35,183 bases of DNA. Source: Myxococcales bacterium (GTDB lineage Bacteria; Myxococcota_A; UBA9160; SMWR01). Both the position numbers and the translations under genes were made by a program. A model generated the notes under the pieces. The model did no database searches. It saw only the letters and a program-made list of their open reading frames with translations, and had not been told where the DNA came from. The stretch lies in the NCBI GenBank assembly GCA_029881215.1, contig JAOUNA010000011.1, positions 1 through 35,183 on the forward strand, read 5' to 3'. Within the stretch, counting starts at the first letter, position 1. Each line of letters begins with the position of its first letter. Positions 7,812 through 17,000 of this stretch are shown piece after piece.

Positions 7812-8362
7812 GGCGCCCCCCCGGACGCCGAGCATCTCATATCTCGGCCCGCCAGCGGGGCGTCAATCGAGTGCGCTGGGCCAATTCTCGCGGCTCCTCA
7901 AGATCAGGGCTCGCGTTCGAGCCGCCACCCTTCACGCGTCTCGAGGTCGTAGTTCGACGAGAGCCCGCCAGGGGGGCCGTCCAGGCTTCCGGCTCCGACT
8001 TGGCCGCGTAGCCGCAGGCGCAGCAGCCGCCGAAGACCGGCGTCTTCGGGAGAGCCCGCGAAGCCGCGCGCGGCTCTCCTCGCCGGCGAAGAGCCACCGG
8101 GCGCCACGACCATCGATGTAGCGCCCTCGTCGTCGAGAGCCGTGGCAGCAGGGTCCCTGCGTGGAGACCGACTCGAGCGAGAGCATCGCGCATGCCCTCG
8201 CGGAGCGTGCGTCGGATGCGCTGGGCGGTGCCAGCGGAGAAGGTGCTCGCGGCTGCGCGATCGAAGCGTTCTTCTGCGATTGCGAATGGGAATGGGTCGG
8301 GCGTAATCTGTGCGATTGGGTACTTGAAACTGCAATCATCCAAGCAATCGAGGGGGCACTCT
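7812..8362. other. 551-bp divergent intergenic region with one strong stem-loop
   Basis: Several overlapping open frames on the minus strand are Arg/Ala/Pro/Ser-rich, with no ribosome site or motif; I read them as GC-driven noise. A perfect 8-bp stem (CCGAAGAC / GTCTTCGG, 4-nt loop) lies at 8030-8049. A weak candidate promoter for the cupin gene is TTGCGA (8280-8285), 18 bp, TAATCT (8304-8309). Confidence 0.45.
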
Positions 8363-8809
8363 GTGAGCGAGAGTCGAGTCAAGCCGCAGGTCGTGCGTGA
8401 AGGCGATGTCAAGATGGTGGGGCCGGGTCACGACGAGGATCACTACATCTCCGTGCCCATCAAGCCGCTCTTCGAGGTAGAGAACGTGGGGCACATCGGG
8501 GTCTGTTACATGGAACCCGGCGATGAAACCTGCGTATTCGCGATCGAAGAAGAAGACGATGGAACGGCGCCGCACCACTACGGCCCCTGTGACGAGTTCT
8601 ACTACATCCTGTACGGCGAGTTTACGGTCTGGTGGGGCAAGGACGCCGCGAACCTGGATGCATTCTACGAGCTCAAAGAGGGCGACTGCGCCTACTACCC
8701 GACGGGCTGGAAGTACAAAGTGAAGAACACCGGGAGGTCGCCGGGCAAATTCTTCTATTACATGTCGTCGCCGCGCAGCGGAGTTCAGCGGCTCGACAAG
8801 GTGACCTAG
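8363..8809 (+). CDS. Cupin-domain protein
   Basis: 148 residues from a GTG with AGGGGG 6 nt upstream. Longer in-frame starts exist but the upstream sequence is not protein-like. The first cupin motif is seen in PHHYGPCDEFYYILYGE (two His, a Glu, then Gly). The second motif reads GDCAYYPTGWKYKVKN, where the usual metal-binding His is Tyr while the Pro, Gly and Asn are kept. Cupins are small beta-barrels that act as metal-dependent isomerases, dioxygenases or binding proteins. Three bases separate its stop from the amidohydrolase start, so the pair is almost certainly co-transcribed and functionally linked. Confidence 0.85.
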   Translation: MSESRVKPQVVREGDVKMVGPGHDEDHYISVPIKPLFEVENVGHIGVCYMEPGDETCVFAIEEEDDGTAPHHYGPCDEFYYILYGEFTVWWGKDAANLDAFYELKEGDCAYYPTGWKYKVKNTGRSPGKFFYYMSSPRSGVQRLDKVT

Positions 8810-8812
8810 ATC

Positions 8813-10441
8813 GTGCAGGCGAGCCTCATCCTGGTAAACGGCAAGATCGTTACGATGGACGCCGCGGGCTCGATCGCGCAGGCGCTGGCGGTCGGCGGCA
8901 GCAGGATCGTCGCCGTCGGCGCGAAACCCGATGTCGAACCCCTGCGCGGCAAGAACACCCGAACGATGGATCTGGAGGGCCGCGTCGTCCTCCCGGGGTT
9001 CATCGATGCCCACGTTCACCTGGACTGTGCGGCCGCCCATACGAAGCTCGCCGCCAGTTGTCACATCCCGCCCGTCGACTACGTAGACGTCGTCGGTCGC
9101 ACCGGATCTCTCGAAGCCATCCTGAACTTCGTCAAGCAGGCTGCGCAGGAGACGCCCGCGGGCGAGTGGATCATCGGCCAGGGGCGGTTTTCGCTCGAAG
9201 TCGACGGGTGCTCGCCCAGCAAGGGGCAGCTCGACGCAATCGCACCGAATCACCCCGTCATGATCCGCTACAGCGCGCATTCTCAGCTGCTGAGCAGCAA
9301 GGCGCTAGAGCTCGCGGGCATCTCCCGGGATCGCCCGACGCAGGAGGAATTGGACGAGGTTGCTCCCCGGGCCAGGGTGCGCCGGGATCCTGCCACCGGC
9401 GAACCGACCGGCGTGGTGAACGAGTGCATCGATTGGATCTTTCGGCGGCGCTGTCCCTGGAAGTACGACGAGCTGCGTCACGCCATTCGCCAGACCTGCG
9501 GCGAAGCGGTTCGTTTCGGCGTGACGAGCATTCACGAGTTCGTGAGCTGGCCGGATAGCGCACGCATCTATCAGGAACTCTACAGAGACGGGGAGCTGCC
9601 TCTGCGCGTCCAGCTCTGCCCGTGCGTTTGGGGCATGCAGCGCACGGTGGAGATGAACTCCCTGTTGAATCTCGGATTGCAGACCGGGTTTGGCGACGAC
9701 TGGATCAAATTCGGAAGCGCAAAGATCTTCGTCGATGGCGAAGGGCGCGATGAGAACGGCGTCGCACAGGAATGGCCTCGAATTACACAGGGCCGGCTCG
9801 ATGGTCTCGTCGCCAGCGCCCACGGCGCGGGCATTCGCGTGATGATGCACGCGACATCACGCGAAGGCCAGGAGATGGCGATCCGCGCCGTCGAAGCCGC
9901 GCTACGCGAGTTCCCGAAGTCGGACCATCGCCACCGCATCGAGCATTTCGCGGGCGACTATTGGCCCGAGGGCCTCGCGCGCCTCGAGCGGTCGGGAATC
10001 ATTCCGGTTCCGACTCCGTACAGCTCCCTGGGATGGTACGGGGATGCCTGGCTCGACTCCGCTCTCCCGGGCGAGAAGGTGGTCCCCTATCGATCGTTGC
10101 TCGATGGGGGATTCATGCCCCCGGGCAACTCCGACTGCATGGGAACCGAGCCCGAGGCCTTGAATCCCTGGTGGAGCATCTGGTGCGTCGTCGCGCGAAA
10201 GACGCGAAGTGGTCGTTCGATCTGCCCCGAGGAGGGGCTCGACGTGTTGGAGGCGATTCGCCTCTACACGACGTACTCGGCTTACGCGGGCTTCGAGGAG
10301 TCCAGCAAGGGATCGCTCGAGCCCGGCAAGCTCGCCGATCTCGTCGTGCTGTCCGACGATCCCTTCGAGATTCCGGTGGATGCGCTGAAGGACGTCCACG
10401 TGGAGACCACGATCGTGGGGGGCCGCGTCGTCCACGAGTAA
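8813..10441 (+). CDS. YtcJ-like amidohydrolase (amidohydrolase family 3)
   Basis: 542 residues. ILVNGKIVTMD and VVLPGFIDAHVHLD are the start of an amidohydrolase with the HxH metal motif. Later metal/active-site positions fit VMMHATS, HRIEHFAGDY and NSDCMGTEP. The end (GSLEPGKLADLVVLSDDPF) closes the small beta domain, as in YtcJ/imidazolonepropionase-type enzymes. Such enzymes hydrolyse amide or ester bonds in small molecules in the cytoplasm; the substrate is not predictable. It starts at GTG three bases after the cupin stop. Together with the divergent symporter it could be part of a small catabolic unit (inference). The gene is full length and intact. Confidence 0.9.
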   Translation: MQASLILVNGKIVTMDAAGSIAQALAVGGSRIVAVGAKPDVEPLRGKNTRTMDLEGRVVLPGFIDAHVHLDCAAAHTKLAASCHIPPVDYVDVVGRTGSLEAILNFVKQAAQETPAGEWIIGQGRFSLEVDGCSPSKGQLDAIAPNHPVMIRYSAHSQLLSSKALELAGISRDRPTQEELDEVAPRARVRRDPATGEPTGVVNECIDWIFRRRCPWKYDELRHAIRQTCGEAVRFGVTSIHEFVSWPDSARIYQELYRDGELPLRVQLCPCVWGMQRTVEMNSLLNLGLQTGFGDDWIKFGSAKIFVDGEGRDENGVAQEWPRITQGRLDGLVASAHGAGIRVMMHATSREGQEMAIRAVEAALREFPKSDHRHRIEHFAGDYWPEGLARLERSGIIPVPTPYSSLGWYGDAWLDSALPGEKVVPYRSLLDGGFMPPGNSDCMGTEPEALNPWWSIWCVVARKTRSGRSICPEEGLDVLEAIRLYTTYSAYAGFEESSKGSLEPGKLADLVVLSDDPFEIPVDALKDVHVETTIVGGRVVHE

Positions 10442-10541
10442 TCCGCGCCTCAGTCCACCTCGGAGAAACCCCTCTACCGCAGAGCTCCTGCCGGCCATCC
10501 ACTCCCGGACTTCGAACCAGAACGCAGCCTGAGCTTCCTCT

Positions 10542-10559
10542 GCTCGCGCTTCTGCGAGC
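10542..10559. terminator. Hairpin between convergent amidohydrolase and YbaK-like genes
   Basis: GCTCGC / GCGAGC stem (6 bp, 6-nt loop) lies in the 145-bp gap between two genes that both end here. It could serve both strands. There is no T-run. Confidence 0.35.
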
Positions 10560-10586
10560 GCGGGCGTGACGTCGGTTCGCGATCCA

Positions 10587-11066
10587 TCAAGCTTCGGCGG
10601 CGAAGCGGAAGACGTCCGGCGTGGCGATCGCCAGGTAGTCCGGCATGGCCATGACGATGGAGGTGGTGAGCGAGCCGGCGTTGAAGGCGATGCGGTCGTT
10701 GGCGCACAGGGTCTCGTCGACGTGAAGCGGCAGCGTCAGGATCGGCGCGCCGAAGGGCGGAACGGCGCCCGGCTCGAGCCCCGTGAGCTCGAGCAGTTCG
10801 TCGCGCGTGGCGAAGCGCGTCTTCTTCGCGCCGAAGTGGCGCTTGACGGCGCGGGAGTCGAGCTTCGCGGCGGCGCTCAACACCAGCAGGTGGAACTCGC
10901 CGTCCGCGCGCAGCACCAGCGCCTTGCCGCCCACCCGCAACGGCTCGCCGCGCGCCCGGGCACTCTCCTCGGAGGTGCGCGTGGGGCCGTGCTCGACGAC
11001 ACGGTAGGCGATGCCACGCGAGTCGAGGAGCTCGCGGATCCGCTCGAGAACGGTCGGCTCGGGCAC
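10587..11066 (-). CDS. YbaK/EbsC-type aminoacyl-tRNA deacylase
   Basis: 159 residues from a GTG start (VPEPTVLERIRELLDSRG). The fold markers of the YbaK/prolyl-tRNA editing family are present: an early Y-R-V-V-E-H-G-P-T segment, a central GGKALVLRADGEFHLLVLSA with the conserved Lys, and a late G-x-V-P-P-F-G motif (PGAVPPFGAPILTL). These free-standing editing domains hydrolyse mischarged tRNAs, for example Cys- or Ala-tRNA(Pro), in the cytosol. The longer open frame upstream of the GTG is not protein-like. The gene is followed downstream by a possible shared terminator and preceded by 136 bp with no gene. Confidence 0.8.
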   Translation of the reverse strand: MPEPTVLERIRELLDSRGIAYRVVEHGPTRTSEESARARGEPLRVGGKALVLRADGEFHLLVLSAAAKLDSRAVKRHFGAKKTRFATRDELLELTGLEPGAVPPFGAPILTLPLHVDETLCANDRIAFNAGSLTTSIVMAMPDYLAIATPDVFRFAAEA

Positions 11067-11202
11067 GTGACCGAGCGTAGCCCGCTTTGCGTGGAGGTCG
11101 CCGGGCGACCCGCCAGTCCTCTCCGGCCTCACAGACCCCGTCGTTGTCGCAGGCGCCGCATCGGGTGCCGGCAGAAGCGGCGGACCTGCGTGGGGACTCT
11201 GC

Positions 11203-12858
11203 TCAGCGCTGCTGGATGCCGCGCCCCTGCACCAGCGTGATGTAGCGGTCCGCGGGAACGTCTTCGAGAATCTCCTGTTCGCCGCCCGGCCAGCGGATCT
11301 CCACGCGCTCCACCATGGCGTCCGCGCCCAGGCCGAAGTGCAGGCGCGGGTCATTGTACGAGAGATAGCTGGTGGCCCACTGGTTCACCTTCATCTGGGT
11401 GCGGCTCGCCGTGGTCACGCGCACCTCGGCGCCGATGGCGGATGCGGGGCCGCGGCTTCCCAGCAGCGTGAGGCCGAGCCAGTGGTTGCGGTTGCCGCCG
11501 TCGTTGCGCAGAAGAGCCGGCGTCGCCTGGAGGTCCACGTGGGACACGATGATGTCCAGATCGCCGTCGTTGTCGTAGTCCCAGACGGCGGCCCCGCGGC
11601 CGGAGCGCGGCGTCTGGAAGTAGGCGCCCCGCTGCGGGCCGACATCCTCGAAACGGCCACTGCCGTCGTTCTCGAGCAGCAGCGGAAGCTGCAGCACGAG
11701 CTCCTCGGCGGCGCCGTTGGCCGAGAAGAGATCCAGGTCGCCGTCGTTGTCGAAGTCGAAGAGCGCCGCGCCCCAGGCGCCCTTGCCGCGAAATGCCTTG
11801 GCCACGCCGCTCGTCTGTGTGATGTCGTCGAACATACCGGCGCCGAGGTTGCGGTAGAGCGCGCCGTAGCGCAGATCGGTCACGAAGAGATCGATGCGGC
11901 CGTCGCCGTCCACGTCGCCGAGCGTTCCGTGCATCGAGCCCGTGGGCTGGCCGCGGTCGTTCACGGCCACGCCGCTCAGTTCGCCCACCTCGCGGAAGCT
12001 GCCGTCCGCCTCGTGGCGGAACAGGAAGTTCGACTGGTGGTCGTTGCCCTGAAACAGATCCAGATCGCCGTCGCCGTCGGCGTCGAAGACCGTGAGCCCC
12101 ATGCACTTGGACTCGGGGTACAGCAGACCCGCCTGGGCCGTCACGTCGTGAAAGCGGCCGTCGCGCTCCTGGCGGTAGAGCAGGCTGGCCTGGCCGCGAT
12201 AGCGCTCGGGGTGCGGCATGGCGCCCGGCGCCGCCGGGTCGACGGTGTCCGGATCGAAGGCCAGGAAGTTTCCGAGCACGAGATCCGTGCGGCCATCGGC
12301 GTCGTAGTCCCAGAAGGCGACGCCGACGCTCCACTTCGTGCGACCGTTCAGCGTGTCGGGCCCGCGCAGACCGAGCGCGTCCGTCACGTCGCGGAAGGTC
12401 CCGTCGCCGTTGTTGGCGTAGAAGACGTTGGGGCCGTAGTTGGCCAGGTACACGTCCACGTCGCCGTCGCCGTCGTAGTCGAACGCGCCGGCCGCCATGC
12501 TCCAGTGGCGGTCGTCGAGGCCGGCCTGCTCGGCGACCTCCTCGAACGTCCCGTCGCCGCGGCTGCGGTACAGGCGGTTCGGCGTGTCGCGGAAGGCGCG
12601 GCCCTGCGGATCGCTGATGCCCTCGAGATACGTCCCGTTCAGCAGATACAGATCCAGGTTCCCGTCGCCGTCGTAGTCCAGGACCGTGACGCCCGAGCCG
12701 CTGCTCTCCAGGATGTTCCCGTAGGTCGCGTCGCCGAACGTGTAGCGGAAGTCGATGCCGGCCTGTTCGGTGACGTCGGTGAAGCGCACGGCGGGCGCCT
12801 TGTCGCAGGCCGTCGCCACCGCGCAGAGCACGAGAAAGGTTCGGCCGAAACGCACCAC
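11203..12858 (-). CDS. ASPIC/UnbV and FG-GAP (VCBS) repeat lipoprotein, CRTAC1-like
   Basis: 551 residues. A short signal sequence ends AVATAC, a likely lipobox with Cys18. The body consists of calcium-binding-like repeats D-x-D-G-D-G-x-x-D (for example LDYDGDGNLDLYL, DYDGDGDVDVYL, FDADGDGDLDLF, DFDNDGDLDLFS), which build an integrin-alpha-like beta-propeller. The C-terminus (IGAEVRVTTASRTQMKVN, SYNDPRLHFGLG, VEIRWPGG) is the ASPIC/UnbV domain. Proteins of this kind are cell-surface or secreted and common in environmental bacteria; their biochemical role is mostly unknown. The start is GTG with GGGAGA upstream. Single-gene unit as far as can be seen. Confidence 0.92.
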   Translation of the reverse strand: MVRFGRTFLVLCAVATACDKAPAVRFTDVTEQAGIDFRYTFGDATYGNILESSGSGVTVLDYDGDGNLDLYLLNGTYLEGISDPQGRAFRDTPNRLYRSRGDGTFEEVAEQAGLDDRHWSMAAGAFDYDGDGDVDVYLANYGPNVFYANNGDGTFRDVTDALGLRGPDTLNGRTKWSVGVAFWDYDADGRTDLVLGNFLAFDPDTVDPAAPGAMPHPERYRGQASLLYRQERDGRFHDVTAQAGLLYPESKCMGLTVFDADGDGDLDLFQGNDHQSNFLFRHEADGSFREVGELSGVAVNDRGQPTGSMHGTLGDVDGDGRIDLFVTDLRYGALYRNLGAGMFDDITQTSGVAKAFRGKGAWGAALFDFDNDGDLDLFSANGAAEELVLQLPLLLENDGSGRFEDVGPQRGAYFQTPRSGRGAAVWDYDNDGDLDIIVSHVDLQATPALLRNDGGNRNHWLGLTLLGSRGPASAIGAEVRVTTASRTQMKVNQWATSYLSYNDPRLHFGLGADAMVERVEIRWPGGEQEILEDVPADRYITLVQGRGIQQR

Positions 12859-12888
12859 CTGTGTCTCCCGCCGATCGCCGCGTGTGCG

Positions 12889-12975
12889 TCAGAAGCGATA
12901 CTGGGCGCCGATGCCGATCGACAGGTAGTCGAGGTCCTTCACGTTTGCAAAGGAAAGCACGTGGCGGGCGAGGGT
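12889..12975 (-). pseudogene. Possible 3' remnant of an outer-membrane beta-barrel gene
   Basis: Thirty nucleotides upstream of the ASPIC gene, a minus-strand frame ends in DYLSIGIGAQYRF followed by TGA. Alternating small/hydrophobic and polar residues with a terminal Phe are the classical C-terminal strand signature recognised by the BAM complex. About 28 codons look barrel-like; further upstream the same frame runs into the Cys-repeat gene, which is read in another frame. There is no ATG. It may be the leftover end of a deleted barrel gene. This rests on pattern alone and chance is possible. Confidence 0.35.
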
Positions 12976-12988
12976 CGGCGCAGCTCCT

Positions 12989-13759
12989 CTAGCCCCTGTC
13001 CTTGGTGCACATCTCTCCCTGCTGCCGATAGCCTGAATCGCAAGTCCAGCTGTTTCCCGAGTACCCGAGGTGGGCGTTCATGGGCATCTCGACCGCGACG
13101 CACGACGCATCGCGCTTCCGGTAACCTCGATTGCAATCCCAGTCGTTGCCCGAACGCCCGATGAATCCCTGCTGCGGGATCTCGAGGCGTGCGCACGAGT
13201 CACCGCTCTGGCGGAATCCCCGTTCGCATTTCCAGCGGTCTCCGGAAGAGTCGAGATAGGCGTTCTCAGGCACCGCAATGGCCACGCAGGACCGGCCGAG
13301 CCTTCGATAGCCTCGATCGCACTCCCATCCGCCTCGGTAGGAGCTCGCGAGATGCGCGTTCGGGGGTACCTCGACGGCGACGCAGGACTGATCGACGTTT
13401 CGATAGCCGCGACGGCACTCCCATGCGCTTCCGCTGGAAGCCAGGAAGGCGTCCGCAGGCACGTTGATCTCCGCGCAGGTCCCACCGGCTTCCCGGAACC
13501 CTCGATTGCACTTCCATCCGCTCCCCGACGAATCCAGATAGGCATTCGGAGGCACGTCGACGGCCACGCACGAGAGGCGGACGCTCCGGTAGCCCCGGTC
13601 GCACTCCCATCCGTCTCCGTGCGTCTTCTTGTGGGCGTTGAGAGGCGCCGCAGCCGCGGCATCCTGCTGCGCCGCGGCAACGCCGGGCCAGGAGGCCAGG
13701 GCCAACAAGGCGATCAGGAAGCGACAGGATGCGGTTCGCCGTAGCGACTGGATGCTCAT
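12989..13759 (-). CDS. Exported protein of seven Cys-pair repeats
   Basis: 256 residues. A signal peptide (hydrophobic LIALLALASWPG, cleavage near VAAA-Q) is followed by a short Ala-rich linker. Residues 41-256 are seven head-to-tail repeats of 31 residues (one of 32, the last shortened). The consensus is P-x-N-A-x-L-x-x-S-G-x-x-W-x-C-x-R-G-[YF]-R-x5-C-x-A-x-x-V. Each repeat has exactly two cysteines, likely one disulfide per module, plus an invariant Trp and Gly. I have seen similar Cys-pair repeats in exported proteins of Gram-negative bacteria but cannot give a function; surface adhesion or protein binding is only a guess. The ATG has GGAGAA upstream. The stop falls just before the barrel-like remnant. 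Confidence 0.82.
   Translation of the reverse strand: MSIQSLRRTASCRFLIALLALASWPGVAAAQQDAAAAAPLNAHKKTHGDGWECDRGYRSVRLSCVAVDVPPNAYLDSSGSGWKCNRGFREAGGTCAEINVPADAFLASSGSAWECRRGYRNVDQSCVAVEVPPNAHLASSYRGGWECDRGYRRLGRSCVAIAVPENAYLDSSGDRWKCERGFRQSGDSCARLEIPQQGFIGRSGNDWDCNRGYRKRDASCVAVEMPMNAHLGYSGNSWTCDSGYRQQGEMCTKDRG
12992..13639 (-). repeat. Seven tandem 93-bp coding repeats
   Basis: The tandem array encodes the 31-residue units of the exported Cys-pair protein. The units have diverged at DNA level but keep W-x-C-x-R-G-[YF]-R and a second Cys 10-11 residues after the first. The fourth unit has one extra codon; the last unit ends early. Confidence 0.85.
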
Positions 13760-13851
13760 GGCTGGGGTTCTCCGTTTCTCTTGGCTCTGCGATCTTCTCG
13801 GTGCCGAGATTCGCGACGTTTCTCATGGAGTCGCCGGCGCAGGGACGTGAC

Positions 13852-14001
13852 TCAGGGGCGTGAATGGGCTTTCGCCTCTCGCTGCCCCTCGCGCACTTCG
13901 GCCCAGAAGCGGGCGCGCGCCCTGGCCTCCCGGCGCTCCTCGGGGCCGCTCTGCGACCATCGCCAGAGGCGCCAAAGCGCGCGGCCCAAGAGTTTCCGCA
14001 T
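13852..14001 (-). CDS. Small basic amphipathic protein, 49 residues
   Basis: Starts at an ATG with GGGGGG 5 nt before it. It begins MRKLLGRALWRLWRWSQSG and continues with an Arg/Glu-rich helix (EERREARARARFWAEVREG). The regular spacing of Trp, Leu and Arg suggests an amphipathic helix or a membrane-surface peptide. It fills most of the gap between the Cys-repeat gene and the GIY-YIG-like gene on the same strand. No family recognised. The Arg-rich content could arise by chance in GC-rich DNA, so confidence is moderate. Confidence 0.45.
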   Translation of the reverse strand: MRKLLGRALWRLWRWSQSGPEERREARARARFWAEVREGQREAKAHSRP

Positions 14002-14015
14002 GTGAGCCCCCCGTC

Positions 14016-14036
14016 GCAGACGCCGAGAGCGTCTGC
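14016..14036 (-). terminator. Stem-loop after the GIY-YIG-like gene
   Basis: Perfect 8-bp stem GCAGACGC / GCGTCTGC with a 5-nt loop, 12 bp past the stop of the gene ending at 14048 and 15 bp before the small-protein ATG. Terminator or attenuator; no T-run. Confidence 0.45.
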
Positions 14037-14047
14037 TTCGTCGTTGG

Positions 14048-14722
14048 CTAGGCGGCCGCCGAGACGGGCTGGGTCTCGTTGTCGAGCCCCTGGCTGCCAC
14101 CGAAGCTGTCGTAGTTGCGCCACTCCTTCGCGTAGGCTGCCTCGGCAGAGCGCGCGTAGCTGTAGGCGAAGCGCGTGTAGCTGCTTTCGGCGTTCCCCAC
14201 GCGACCGAGTGCCGGAGCGTCCAGCGGCAGCGGTCCCCGCCGATGCACCCCCCACGGCGCTTTCGCGGGAGAGGCATACTTCTCGTAGCGGCTCGGCATG
14301 CCCACCCACTCGTGCAGGCGTTGTCTCACGTCGGAGTCCGAGCGCCCCACGTAGAAGACATCGAACCTGTCGCCGTCCATGTAGCCGAGAGCGTAGTTGC
14401 CCGGCGACGTCCGCGTCAGCGCCTGGTCGATCGCCTCGTCGCTGAGCGGATAGGACCCGCTCATCTCCAGCGAGCGCAGCGTCGCATATCTTGCCGCGCA
14501 GGCGGGACAAACAGAGAGCGGATGCTCCCCGAGGTGGAGTTGCTCGCACCAGAAGCATCGCACGATCGGCGACGCGTCTTGCAGCGGGGGCACCGCGCAG
14601 AGGGGTTCCGTGAATATCCACGGGATCGGGCTCGGGGCGTTCGGGGGCGCCGGAGCGGGAGCAGCCTTCGAGGGGGTGGGGCCGTTCGTTTCACGATTCC
14701 GCTGTTCCCTTCGATCTTCCAC
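14048..14722 (-). CDS. Zinc-ribbon plus GIY-YIG-like nuclease-fold protein
   Basis: 224 residues from a GTG at 14722 with AAAGGA about 10 nt upstream. The frame is open back to 14815, but that part is promoter sequence. After a Pro/Ala-rich linker comes a four-Cys cluster, CFWCEQLHLGEHPLSVCPAC, which looks like a zinc ribbon. The C-terminal half has NYALGY followed by FYVGRSDSDVRQRL, then AYAKEWRNYDSFG and LDN. This matches the Y, YxG, Arg, Glu and Asn order of the GIY-YIG fold. GIY-YIG proteins cut or nick DNA in repair, restriction and mobile elements; the role here is unknown. Its promoter has the same operator layout as that of groES, so it is probably controlled with the chaperonin by the XRE regulator. 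Confidence 0.65.
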   Translation of the reverse strand: MEDRREQRNRETNGPTPSKAAPAPAPPNAPSPIPWIFTEPLCAVPPLQDASPIVRCFWCEQLHLGEHPLSVCPACAARYATLRSLEMSGSYPLSDEAIDQALTRTSPGNYALGYMDGDRFDVFYVGRSDSDVRQRLHEWVGMPSRYEKYASPAKAPWGVHRRGPLPLDAPALGRVGNAESSYTRFAYSYARSAEAAYAKEWRNYDSFGGSQGLDNETQPVSAAA

Positions 14723-14787
14723 GTCGCTTCCATCCTTTGGGGGCCGCCGCTGGGCGGTCCCGAGTCCGCCTTCGCACCGCTGTGCTG

Positions 14788-14846
14788 AGTATATGCGGAA
14801 TAATAAGTATATCAAGCAGTCACGTATAAAGCTTGATTTATCAAGC
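14788..14846 (-). promoter_or_regulatory. Promoter and operator of the GIY-YIG-like gene
   Basis: On the minus strand, -35 TTGATA (14810-14815) and -10 TATACT (14788-14793) are separated by 16 bp; the start site would fall about 58 nt before the GTG at 14722. The -35 is part of half-site GCTTGATA, which faces another half-site across 13 bp (plus strand TCAAGC 14812-14817, GCTTGATT 14831-14838). The second half-site also forms the perfect palindrome GCTTGATTTATCAAGC (14831-14846). Spacing and sequence repeat those upstream of groES. Confidence 0.75.
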
Positions 14847-14864
14847 GTTTTGCCGATCCGTCGG

Positions 14865-14893
14865 GGGTGCGGCCAGGAAGCATGGCCGCACCC
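14865..14893 (-). terminator. Terminator-like hairpin after groEL
   Basis: Perfect 10-bp stem GGGTGCGGCC / GGCCGCACCC with a 9-nt loop, 16 bp past the groEL stop. There is no T-run after it, so it may need Rho or act as an RNA 3'-end stabiliser. Confidence 0.6.
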
Positions 14894-14908
14894 TCCGAGG
14901 GGTCCGGC

Positions 14909-16561
<1,653 letters not shown>

Positions 16562-16849
16562 CTACTCGAGCACCGCGAGGACGTCGTCCTCGCGAATGAT
16601 CAGATGTTCGTGGTCCAGGACCTGGATCTCGGTGCCGGAGTACTTGCTGAAGAGCACCCGGTCGCCCTTGTGCACGTCGAGCGGCCGCAGCGTGCCATCT
16701 TCACGGACGCTCCCTTCGCCCACCGCGATGACCCGGCCCTCCTGGGGCTTCTCCTTGGCGGTGTCAGGGATGATGAGTCCACCCCGGGTCTTCTCCGCTT
16801 CCTCGATGCGCTTCACGAGGATCCGGTCGTGCAACGGTCTCATCTTCAT
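16562..16849 (-). CDS. groES: Co-chaperonin GroES (Hsp10)
   Basis: 95 residues from the ATG at 16849, preceded by GAGGGAGAA. Family motifs: [12 protein letters not shown], the mobile loop [20 protein letters not shown] that contacts Gro[12 protein letters not shown] and [15 protein letters not shown], with a C-terminal DDVLAVLE. It caps the GroEL cavity as a heptamer. It is the first gene of the groES-groEL operon; the leader from the predicted start site is about 70 nt. An in-frame upstream start would add eight residues but lacks a ribosome site. Confidence 0.97.
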   Translation of the reverse strand: MKMRPLHDRILVKRIEEAEKTRGGLIIPDTAKEKPQEGRVIAVGEGSVREDGTLRPLDVHKGDRVLFSKYSGTEIQVLDHEHLIIREDDVLAVLE

Positions 16850-16927
16850 GGTTCGATTCTCCCTCGTCGTCACAGCCGGGTGGAGCGGGCTGCGGACGTT
16901 CCGGAGCCGGCATCCGGCGCCTCGCTT

Positions 16928-16981
16928 AATATAGAACGCAAAGATAGTTTGTCAAGCAAGTATCCCAAACGCTTGATAAAC
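16928..16981 (-). promoter_or_regulatory. groES promoter overlapping an inverted-repeat operator
   Basis: On the minus strand: consensus -35 TTGACA (16950-16955), 16 bp, -10 TATATT (16928-16933). The -35 lies inside one arm of the inverted repeat GTTTGTCAAGC (16947-16957) - 13 bp - GCTTGATAAAC (16971-16981), which is perfect but for one base. A protein bound there would block RNA polymerase. The other arm contains the -35 of the divergent XRE gene. Confidence 0.8.
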
Positions 16982-17000
16982 TACGCAGATGCGCGATACT
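16971..17000 (+). promoter_or_regulatory. Promoter of the XRE regulator gene, sharing the operator
   Basis: TTGATA (16973-16978), 16 bp, GATACT (16995-17000). The -35 is inside the right operator arm GCTTGATAAAC. Transcription would start about 17007-17008, on or next to the GTG start codon, implying a leaderless mRNA. Confidence 0.65.

Noticed and set aside
7837..8412. 191-residue minus-strand frame in the gap before the cupin gene
   Set aside because: Overlaps the cupin start, no ribosome site, Arg/Ser/Thr/Pro-biased, three overlapping frames look alike.
11338..13164. 608-residue plus-strand frame over the ASPIC gene
   Set aside because: Val/Ala/His/Gln repeats are the complement of the D-x-D-G-D-G codons on the other strand.
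12992..13639. CRISPR-like array
   Set aside because: The regular 93-bp units are coding repeats in a single frame with no short identical repeats or unique spacers.
14723..14815. TTG start of the GIY-YIG-like gene at 14815
   Set aside because: This stretch contains the -35 and -10 boxes and would place the start upstream of the predicted transcription start.
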